NCBI GenBank assembly: GCA_002369155.1
Contig: DFEM01000016.1
Location: 1 to 28,999, forward strand
Length of the DNA stretch: 28,999 nucleotides
From: Lachnospiraceae bacterium UBA3802
Lineage (GTDB): Bacteria > Bacillota > Clostridia > Lachnospirales > Lachnospiraceae
Direction: 5' to 3'
The stretch's first letter is position 1, and each line of letters opens with the position of its first letter. A model generated the notes under the pieces. That model was not told the origin of the DNA. It saw only the letters and a program-made list of their open reading frames with translations, and did no database searches. The position numbers and the translations under genes are program-made. Of the stretch, positions 23,717-28,999 are shown in pieces.

Positions 23717-23803
23717 GCAGAGATTACACTAAATAATACTTATGTCACAGTTTTTCAGATCTAATGCCCGGTAGCGAAATGTTACCGGGCATCCTCCTTT
23801 TTA
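23697..23803 (+). ncRNA. Putative small regulatory RNA, about 105 nt
   Basis: The interval runs from a promoter (23663-23690) to an intrinsic terminator (23764-23802). It contains no plausible protein gene: the two short ATG frames lack ribosome binding sites and are under 10 codons. The terminator stem has 10 bp (ATGCCCGGTA and TACCGGGCAT) with a 9-base loop. The tail after it reads CCTCCTTTTT, an unpaired anti-Shine-Dalgarno-like segment, as in several Gram-positive small RNAs that bind mRNA start regions. The family is not one I recognise. The alternative is that these are simply the 3' end of the cyclophilin transcript and an unrelated AT-rich region. Confidence 0.5.
23764..23802 (+). terminator. 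Intrinsic terminator of the putative small RNA (and perhaps of ppiB)
   Basis: A 10-bp GC-rich stem (23764-23773 with 23783-23792), then CCTCC and a run of five T at 23798-23802. Confidence 0.8.
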
Positions 23804-23807
23804 GGGG

Positions 23808-23838
23808 AAATACCACCGGAAACGGTGGTATTTGTTTT
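23808..23838. terminator. Second tandem terminator hairpin
   Basis: A perfect 11-bp stem (23808-23818 with 23823-23833) with a GAAA tetraloop, followed by GTTTT. It lies 15 bases after the first terminator and insulates the hydrolase gene downstream. Confidence 0.75.
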
Positions 23839-23848
23839 ATAAGGTTTT

Positions 23849-23857
23849 TGGTATAAT
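23849..23857 (+). promoter_or_regulatory. Extended -10 promoter of the membrane hydrolase gene
   Basis: TGGTATAAT is an extended -10 with perfect TATAAT at 23852-23857. The -35 region overlaps the 3' arm of the preceding terminator and has no good hexamer. The start would be near 23864. Confidence 0.55.
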
Positions 23858-23899
23858 AAAGAAGTGTAATAATACTTATTGGTTAACGGAGAAGCATTT

Positions 23900-24874
23900 A
23901 TGGAAAAAAAGAAAATAAAAAAACCGTTGAAGATATTTATTATTTTATTTTTGGCATTTGTTTTAATACTTGCGGGATTAATCATATTTCACAGAATTAA
24001 ACATGGATCGGATATAAAATATCTCACCGAAAAAGGCTATTATAATCCTGTCTCAATAGGCGATTGTTCTTTAAATGCAGTAAAGTTCGGAAATGAAAAC
24101 AGCGACAGAAAAATAGTGGTATTAAGCGGTATGGGCTCAGGCTTGTCTGTAGATATGAGACCAATGACAAAAGAACTCGAAGATGATTATATGTTTATCT
24201 TTATCGGAAGAGCCGGATGGGATGGCAGCGATGATAAGAAAGATGAACGTTGTGTCGAAACGATTGTTGAAGAGTATCGAAGCGCATTAAAAGCATCAGG
24301 CTTGGAAGGGCCATACACACTAATGGCGCATTCCATGGGCGGTGTATATGCTTCTTATTGGGTAAGCAAGTATCCGGAAGAGATAGATGCATTTATTAAT
24401 ATAGACGGAACTTATGTGGAACCAATTACGGAAGAAGAAATGTCAGGAAGTTCTTCAGGCAACTTACTGTTAAAAGCAGCTGTTAATCTTGGAATCGGTG
24501 ATATTCTCCTTCCTGCTTTACTTAGTAACGATTCCAATCTTCCCAAAGATGAATGGCGCATTTATTGTATTTTTCAATTAATGTCCATATCCTCCGATGC
24601 GGTTGCCAAAGAAGGTTCGGCCATAAACATAAACAGAAATGCCACATGGAATTCTCTTGTCGAAACTGATATTCCAAAGCTTTATATTTCATCAAGAGAC
24701 GGAGATTTGACTGATGCAGTGAGCAAAGAAGCGAATGAAAAAGAACTGATTCCGTACCTTGAAAAAATGGGCAATTATGAGATAGCATATCTTCCGGGAA
24801 GCCATTTCATTTACAAAACAGAACCCGAGAAGTGTCGGGAAATTATAGAAGAATTTATTAAGGAAAACGAATAG
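23900..24874 (+). CDS. Membrane-anchored alpha/beta hydrolase
   Basis: 324 residues. A basic start (MEKKKIKKPLK) and one membrane segment (about 11-32) anchor it, with the hydrolase domain outside. The fold is supported by VVLSGMGSG near 73-81, the nucleophile Ser145 in AHSMGG, an Asp-rich loop at 267-272 and catalytic His302 in PGSHFIY. This resembles the general alpha/beta hydrolase-1 family; the substrate is unknown. GGAGAAG at 23888-23894 supports the ATG at 23900; a TTG at 23879 in the same frame has no site of its own. It opens a run of poorly conserved small genes. Confidence 0.85.
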   Translation: MEKKKIKKPLKIFIILFLAFVLILAGLIIFHRIKHGSDIKYLTEKGYYNPVSIGDCSLNAVKFGNENSDRKIVVLSGMGSGLSVDMRPMTKELEDDYMFIFIGRAGWDGSDDKKDERCVETIVEEYRSALKASGLEGPYTLMAHSMGGVYASYWVSKYPEEIDAFINIDGTYVEPITEEEMSGSSSGNLLLKAAVNLGIGDILLPALLSNDSNLPKDEWRIYCIFQLMSISSDAVAKEGSAININRNATWNSLVETDIPKLYISSRDGDLTDAVSKEANEKELIPYLEKMGNYEIAYLPGSHFIYKTEPEKCREIIEEFIKENE

Positions 24875-24884
24875 AAGGAAAAGA

Positions 24885-25055
24885 TTGAACGAAGAATTCA
24901 TTGTTTTTTGTAAAATCCGAAATATACAGATGGATGAAAAACTTGTTTGTGAAGATACATTCGATGTTGATTTAACCGTTCTGGATCCGGTTATTTATTC
25001 GGGCAGATATCACAGCCTCGGAAAGATGTTGGGAAAGATTGGTGATTTTATATGA
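24885..25055 (+). pseudogene. Remnant resembling the C-terminus of a flavin reductase-like protein
   Basis: A 56-codon frame begins at TTG 24885 with AAGGAAAAG just before it. Its sequence (NEEFIVFCKIRNIQMDEKL, then LDPVIYSGRYHSLGKMLG and IGDF) is like the last 50 residues of flavin reductase-family proteins, which normally have about 160-200 residues. The frame is closed upstream by a stop at 24846-24848, within the hydrolase gene. It therefore looks like a 5'-deleted gene left after recombination. A short protein could still be made, since a ribosome binding site is present. The match is from memory of the family, so the identity is moderate. Confidence 0.5.
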
Positions 25056-25150
25056 GCAACAGTTTAGGAGTTAATCCGGAAGATTCAATGATTTTTGTAA
25101 ATAGCAATTTATCCGAATTTATAGACAGTTTGCGGAGTAATGATGAGTAG
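25052..25150 (+). pseudogene. Remnant resembling the C-terminal end of a SUKH-type immunity protein
   Basis: A 32-codon frame whose ATG overlaps the previous stop (ATGA). The end, SMIFVNSNLSEFIDSLRS, resembles the closing strand and helix of SUKH (SMI1/KNR4) proteins, which have about 130-160 residues. No upstream part of such a gene is present. The similarity is short, so this is a tentative call; it may instead be a random small frame. Confidence 0.3.
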
Positions 25151-25526
25151 AAAAAATATTAACAGAGGTCAGAATTTAGTTGATCAAATCAGGGGATTAT
25201 TAGGAAGTGCTATATGTCTTTTATTGTTTTTTGCTGGGATGGGTTTGAGTTATTTAATCCTTTTAATTGATGATAACCATACAAAAGCAATTATTCTGAT
25301 TATACATTCAGCTATTCATTTGATTCTTATGATTCTTGCTGTCGTATTTACATTTATAGATCAATACAGAATGCTAAAACAAGGCAGGTGTATATGGCTT
25401 ACTGAGGACGGACCAATTTATATATGGAAATTTGCCGGAGGAACTCTCGTGTTGGCTTTTGTTTTGGAGGCACTATTTTTGTTTATAAATATTGCTGCTG
25501 CAAAGGATTTCTTAGGCAGGATATAA
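25143..25526 (+). CDS. Small membrane protein, three or four hydrophobic segments, function unknown
   Basis: 127 residues from the second of two adjacent ATGs. That start is preferred because GGAG (25134-25137) is 5 bases before it, but only 2 before the first ATG. Hydrophobic segments lie near 19-41, 48-70 and 96-118, with a short loop (GRCIWLTEDGPIYIWKF) between the last two. I do not recognise the family. It overlaps the SUKH-like remnant by 8 bases. Confidence 0.6.
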   Translation: MSRKNINRGQNLVDQIRGLLGSAICLLLFFAGMGLSYLILLIDDNHTKAIILIIHSAIHLILMILAVVFTFIDQYRMLKQGRCIWLTEDGPIYIWKFAGGTLVLAFVLEALFLFINIAAAKDFLGRI

Positions 25527-25615
25527 GGAGTTCAATATCTTAATAACACAAGGATTATCATTTCAATTGAAGAGAAAGATTAAGAATTCATAAATGTATT
25601 GACAAGGGTGCGATT

Positions 25616-25735
25616 ATGAGCAAAAAGAAAGTTGAGCATGTTGTCTTTGATGGTATGCGAAAGATAAAAAAGAAAATCAATGTCAGCAAATACAACACGA
25701 AAACTCATTCTGAAAAAAGAAAAGAGAAAGAATAA
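25616..25735 (+). CDS. Small basic protein, 39 residues, function unknown
   Basis: The frame starts MSKKKVEHVVFDGMRKIKKK and ends in a run of Lys, Arg and Glu. AAGGGTG lies 5-6 bases before the ATG, and the next gene starts 2 bases after the stop, so translational coupling is likely. About half of the residues are charged. It may be a true small protein or the 3' end of a decayed basic protein gene. It is too short for a family call. Confidence 0.45.
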   Translation: MSKKKVEHVVFDGMRKIKKKINVSKYNTKTHSEKRKEKE

Positions 25736-25737
25736 AA

Positions 25738-26223
25738 ATGCGAAAAAAATTGTTGATTACGATAGGCATCATATTATTATTTTTATTATTGGTATCCGGC
25801 TGTTTTGGTGTCCAAATATACCGGTATATTCGTGAAACTGACAAATCTGATCGCGCGCATTACAGCTGGATTGCGCACATGCCGTACTTTGCCGAATACA
25901 TAGAGGATAATGGCTTGGGCGAATTCAGAACCGGAACTCATGAATTTTTACAAACAAAAAAATTCCGAAGCCCTGAGGAATTGAGTGCTAATTTGCCGGT
26001 GGGCTTTTCTGATGCAATAAATGATGCACTGGCTTCCGGTGCGTCTGAAAAAGCTGTCGATTTAAAGAACAAGCCGGTCACTCTGTATGAAATAAATCCT
26101 GAACTTCTGCCATTGGAAGAAAAGGAAAGTGATTATGGAGTGGAATGTCATTACTGTGTTATGGAGTACCCGGATAAAAAATATCGTTTTGTGCTGATTA
26201 CAGATTTAGCATACACAAGATAA
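25738..26223 (+). CDS. Small exported or membrane-anchored protein, function unknown
   Basis: 161 residues. The N-terminal hydrophobic stretch is followed by LVSGCFG, which fits a lipobox with Cys22 or a simple membrane anchor. The rest is soluble, with an HYSWIAHMPYFAEYI segment and a C-terminal GVECHYCVMEYPDKKYRFVLI segment. I recognise no domain. It starts 2 bases after the small basic frame. Confidence 0.6.
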   Translation: MRKKLLITIGIILLFLLLVSGCFGVQIYRYIRETDKSDRAHYSWIAHMPYFAEYIEDNGLGEFRTGTHEFLQTKKFRSPEELSANLPVGFSDAINDALASGASEKAVDLKNKPVTLYEINPELLPLEEKESDYGVECHYCVMEYPDKKYRFVLITDLAYTR

Positions 26224-26302
26224 GTGAAATATTACAGTTTCACAATCATAAATATAAAGACGATGTACGAAGGAGTTTTACGAAGCACAGGGGGACGTGA
26301 AC

Positions 26303-26626
26303 ATGAGTGATTTCATTTGGTTTATAATAATTGCCGTACTTTTCTTGCTTTTGGGAATTATATTTGCCGTTTTAGGATGGCTTATATGGAAAAAGCAGAA
26401 AATGAATCTTATTATAAGTTCTCATTGTGATAAAGTTAAAGACGAGGATAAAAAATCATATTGTAAACTTTTCGGAACAGGAGTTTTTGCTATAGGAATC
26501 GGCTTTTTGGTGTCCGGGGCGTGCACGCCGTTTGTTCAATCAGTTTTCTCTTTCGTCCCAATGACTGTCGGATTGATTACAGGGATAGTGATGATTGTTT
26601 CTTCAGTGATGAAATACAATAAATAA
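26303..26626 (+). CDS. DUF3784-like small membrane protein
   Basis: 107 residues with three hydrophobic segments (about 5-27, 58-75 and 81-101). A charged loop between the first two contains KVKDEDKKSYCKLFG. The pattern resembles the DUF3784 family of clostridial membrane proteins. The ATG at 26303 has AGGGGGA 7 bases upstream; a GTG two codons earlier overlaps that site too closely. The function is unknown. Confidence 0.65.
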   Translation: MSDFIWFIIIAVLFLLLGIIFAVLGWLIWKKQKMNLIISSHCDKVKDEDKKSYCKLFGTGVFAIGIGFLVSGACTPFVQSVFSFVPMTVGLITGIVMIVSSVMKYNK

Positions 26627-26642
26627 TTTTGGGGGAAACAAC

Positions 26643-27485
26643 ATGAAAATAATCAATCTTATTGAAAATACGGAAGGAATCAAAGGATGTGTATTTGCTC
26701 ACGGACTATCGTTTTATGTTGAGACTGTAAAACACAAACTTTTGCTGGACTTGGGGCCTTCTGCGGATACAATTAAAAATGCATCATCTTTGGGAGTAGA
26801 TCTGACTGCGGTTGATACTGTTATTTTAAGTCACGGCCACTATGATCATTCCGGAGGAATCATTCCGTTTACAAAAGTTAACGACAGAGCTCTTATATAC
26901 ATGCAGGAATCTGCAACAAAGGATTATTATGCGGATGACGGTATGGAAGCATCAGAGAGGTTTCGATATATCGGAATCGATAAGGAAATTGCAGGGCTTC
27001 CGCAGGTGAGGTTCTTAAGCGGGGGAGCGACAATTGATGATGAACTGGAGATTTTCACAATAAGAAAAAGAAGTCATGATCTTCCTTTTACAAATAAAAG
27101 ACTTTTGGTTCTTGATAAAGACAAATATCTTCAGGATGATTTTTGCCATGAACATTTTCTGGTAATACATCAGGCGGGAAAGTCGATTTTGATGTCCGGA
27201 TGTGCCCACAACGGAATTCTCAGCATAATTGATGCATATAAGGATAAATATGGCAAGGCTCCGGATATGGTAATCAGCGGATTCCATTTGGTCAAAAAGA
27301 CTGATTACAGCGACGAAGAAATCGAAGAAATCAAAACCATAGCCGAAGAACTGAACAAATTTCCGACAAAGTTTGTTACATGCCACTGCACCGGGCTTCC
27401 GGCTTTTGATATAATGAAAAATATTATGGGCGACAAACTTGAATATGTTCATTCCGGCGAAGAAATATCGTTATGTGAGATTTAA
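26643..27485 (+). CDS. MBL-fold metallo-hydrolase (COG1237-like)
   Basis: 280 residues, cytoplasmic. The metal-binding motif HGHYDH is at 64-69 (VILSHGHYDHSGG). Further family blocks are MSGCAHNGI with a metal His, VISGFHL, and TCHCTGLPAF near the C-terminus. These fit the beta-lactamase superfamily II proteins of the COG1237 type, with unsettled substrates. GGGGGA precedes the ATG, 16 bases after the preceding stop. All metal ligands seem present. Confidence 0.88.
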   Translation: MKIINLIENTEGIKGCVFAHGLSFYVETVKHKLLLDLGPSADTIKNASSLGVDLTAVDTVILSHGHYDHSGGIIPFTKVNDRALIYMQESATKDYYADDGMEASERFRYIGIDKEIAGLPQVRFLSGGATIDDELEIFTIRKRSHDLPFTNKRLLVLDKDKYLQDDFCHEHFLVIHQAGKSILMSGCAHNGILSIIDAYKDKYGKAPDMVISGFHLVKKTDYSDEEIEEIKTIAEELNKFPTKFVTCHCTGLPAFDIMKNIMGDKLEYVHSGEEISLCEI

Positions 27486-27542
27486 CTGCGCCCAGGTATT
27501 AAATAAAAAATATTTGCATGACTCAGCTTTTTGGAGATATTT

Positions 27543-28589
27543 ATGAACTTGACGGATAAACTTGAAAAAAACAAAGATTTGACGGATTCGGAATTTGAGG
27601 AACTCATAGCTGCCGAAGATGAAGATACAAAAGAATATCTTGCTTTGCGTGCAAGAGCGGTAAGAGAAAGCATATATAAAAAAGATGTATATTTAAGAGG
27701 TCTTATCGAATTCACGAATTACTGCAAAAACGACTGCCTTTATTGCGGCATAAGAAGAAGCAATAAAAATGCCGCAAGATACAGGCTTAGCGAGGAGCAG
27801 ATTTTAAACTGCTGCGATTCGGGATATAAGCTAGGATTTCGCACTTTTGTTTTGCAGGGCGGAGAAGATGCGTATTTTACTGATGACGTTTTAATTCCGC
27901 TTATTGAGGAAATAAAAAGACGGCACCCCGATTGTGCGCTGACTCTTTCCATAGGCGAGAGGGAGAGAGACAGTTATCAAAGACTCTTTGATGCAGGAGC
28001 CGACAGATATCTTTTAAGACATGAGACTGCAGACAAAGCACATTATGAGTCGCTTCATCCAAAAGAGATGTCATTTGAACACAGAATGAAATGTCTTTAT
28101 GACTTAAAAGAAATAGGATATCAGGTCGGATGCGGCATGATGATCGGCTCACCGGGACAGGAGATTAAACATCTGGTTAAAGATTTAAGATTCCTTCAGG
28201 AATTAAAACCAGAGATGGTCGGAATAGGTCCTTTTATTCCGCATCACGATACTCCGTTTTCGGATAAGGAAACAGGAAGCGTTGATATTACTTTAAAACT
28301 TCTTTCAATCATAAGGCTCATGCTTCCCGATTGCCTTCTGCCCGCCACTACGGCTCTCGGAACGGCGGATGGACTCGGTAGAGAAAAAGGAATTCTTGCC
28401 GGCGCAAATGTTGTTATGCCGAACTTATCTCCCACGGATGTCAGAGACAAATATCTTCTCTACGACAATAAAATCTGTACGGGCGATGAAGCGGCGGAGT
28501 GTATTCGATGCATGACGCTCAGAGTAAAGAAGGTCGGATACGAAGTGGTACAAAGCCGCGGGGATCATAAGAATTTTGTGAAAAATTAA
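27543..28589 (+). CDS. hydE: [FeFe]-hydrogenase H-cluster radical SAM maturase HydE
   Basis: Acts with HydF and HydG to build the H-cluster of [FeFe]-hydrogenase. 348 residues. The radical SAM cluster motif is CKNDCLYC (Cys61, Cys65, Cys68), followed by VLQGGED, TLSIGERERDSY, LRHETADKAHY, GCGMMIGSPGQ and IGPFIPHHDTPF, all characteristic of HydE. The ATG at 27543 has GGAG 6 bases upstream; a TTG at 27531 lies before that site. HydF, HydG and the hydrogenase itself are not in the window. The call implies a hydrogen-metabolising anaerobe. Confidence 0.95.
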   Translation: MNLTDKLEKNKDLTDSEFEELIAAEDEDTKEYLALRARAVRESIYKKDVYLRGLIEFTNYCKNDCLYCGIRRSNKNAARYRLSEEQILNCCDSGYKLGFRTFVLQGGEDAYFTDDVLIPLIEEIKRRHPDCALTLSIGERERDSYQRLFDAGADRYLLRHETADKAHYESLHPKEMSFEHRMKCLYDLKEIGYQVGCGMMIGSPGQEIKHLVKDLRFLQELKPEMVGIGPFIPHHDTPFSDKETGSVDITLKLLSIIRLMLPDCLLPATTALGTADGLGREKGILAGANVVMPNLSPTDVRDKYLLYDNKICTGDEAAECIRCMTLRVKKVGYEVVQSRGDHKNFVKN

Positions 28590-28593
28590 ATCG

Positions 28594-28622
28594 TTGACCG
28601 AATAAATAAAATAATATATGAT
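28594..28622 (+). promoter_or_regulatory. Promoter of the DUF1858 gene
   Basis: TTGACC (28594-28599) and TATGAT (28617-28622) are separated by 17 bases, 5 of 6 matches each. The gene's ribosome binding site GGAGG is at 28642-28646. Confidence 0.75.
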
Positions 28623-28655
28623 ACAGAAGAATGAAATGTACGGAGGATTTAAAAG

Positions 28656-28853
28656 ATGGCAGAAATTACCAAAGATATGACTATCGGTGAGATTATAAGC
28701 GCTAAACCTAATGCCGTTCCCGTTTTAATGGGCGCAGGAATGCATTGCATCGGATGCCCCGCTGCTCAGGGCGAGACACTTGAAGAAGCAAGCATGGTTC
28801 ACGGAATTGATGTGGATGCATTGGTTTTTGCTCTTAATCAGAAAGAACAATAG
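28656..28853 (+). CDS. DUF1858 domain protein (hybrid-cluster-protein-associated redox disulfide type)
   Basis: 65 residues, a single DUF1858 domain. It has [20 protein letters not shown] and the Cys pair in [17 protein letters not shown]. Similar domains occur next to redox proteins and are thought to bind or relay through the CxxC pair. Its own promoter and ribosome binding site suggest independent expression. Its precise role is not known. Confidence 0.92.
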   Translation: MAEITKDMTIGEIISAKPNAVPVLMGAGMHCIGCPAAQGETLEEASMVHGIDVDALVFALNQKEQ

Positions 28854-28874
28854 ATTCAATATCTCAAAACAAAT

Positions 28875-28918
28875 AAAAGGACGTGTGAAAAAACGAAAGT
28901 TTTTTCATACGCCCTTTT
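28875..28918. terminator. Long bidirectional terminator between the DUF1858 gene and tRNA-Leu
   Basis: Arms of 20 bases (28875-28894 and 28899-28918) close on a GAAA tetraloop, with one mismatch and one wobble pair. T-rich flanks on both strands fit use by the DUF1858 gene (plus) and the tRNA (minus). Confidence 0.85.
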
Positions 28919-28931
28919 ATCGCTTTATTAA

Positions 28932-28999
28932 TGCCGGCGGCGGGACTTGAACCCGCACGTTGTTGCCAACAACAGATTTTGAGTCTGCCTCGTCTGCCA
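28932..28999 (-). tRNA. tRNA-Leu(CAA), partial (5' end beyond the window)
   Basis: On the minus strand the anticodon stem GCAGA/TCTGT holds the loop CTCAAAA, giving anticodon CAA (Leu, codon UUG). A long variable arm (GTTGTT and AACAAC) marks a class II tRNA. The T arm is GCGGG-TTCAAGT-CCCGC, then acceptor CGCCGGC and discriminator A. CCA is not encoded. The D arm's 5' half and acceptor 5' strand are outside the window. Confidence 0.92.

Noticed and set aside
1..28999. CRISPR array, insertion sequence, transposase, integrase or prophage genes
   Set aside because: No regularly spaced repeats and no transposase or integrase sequence were found on either strand, so mobile DNA is not supported here.

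Overview
The window reads as chromosome of a low-to-medium GC, AT-leaning Firmicute, most likely a Lachnospiraceae member of the Butyrivibrio type (inference). The grounds are strong GGAGG-type ribosome binding sites, lipobox lipoproteins, a class II aldolase, an AccD-AccA fusion, HydE for [FeFe]-hydrogenase maturation, a DUF1858 protein and a DUF6320 protein.

Layout. (1) 1-824, minus: 5' part of class II fructose-bisphosphate aldolase with its own promoter. (2) 1030-9424, plus: a MacAB-like export operon with two lipoprotein adaptors (the second an internally duplicated, two-module protein), one 10-TM FtsX-type permease, two different ATPases and a small membrane protein. It ends at a hairpin shared with the convergent operon. 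(3) 9490-13139, minus: TetR regulator, HSL-type esterase, condensation-fold (WS/DGAT or PapA5-like) acyltransferase, and a zinc-ribbon membrane protein. (4) 13363-21682, plus, divergent from the TetR gene: flavodoxin-fold oxidoreductase, PlsC-like acyltransferase, acyl carrier protein, a fused ketosynthase plus chain-length-factor-like protein, ketoreductase, dehydratase, malonyltransferase and AccD-AccA fusion. (5) 21741-23541: a beta-propeller-like lipoprotein and a cyclophilin. (6) 23542-23899: no protein gene, but a regulated-looking promoter followed about 105 nt later by a terminator, so probably a small RNA. (7) 23900-26626: membrane-anchored alpha/beta hydrolase, then small accessory genes and gene remnants. 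(8) 26643-28853: MBL-fold hydrolase, HydE and a DUF1858 protein. (9) From 28932: a partial tRNA-Leu(CAA) on the minus strand.

The most interesting part is region 4 together with region 3. The condensing enzyme has one complete ketosynthase (Cys153, His285, His322) fused to a second ketosynthase fold in which all three catalytic positions are lost. That is the KS-alpha/KS-beta arrangement of type II polyketide synthases, but on one chain. With ACP, KR, DH, MAT and carboxyltransferase present, and no enoyl reductase, KAS III, biotin carboxylase or biotin carrier in the window, the operon looks like a highly reducing type II PKS (polyene-type) or a specialised second fatty-acid system rather than the housekeeping one. 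PlsC-like and PapA5-like acyltransferases nearby could put the chain on a glycerol-phosphate or alcohol acceptor. The product is not predictable from the sequence.

Second in interest are the small-RNA locus at 23618-23833 and the duplicated adaptor of the exporter.
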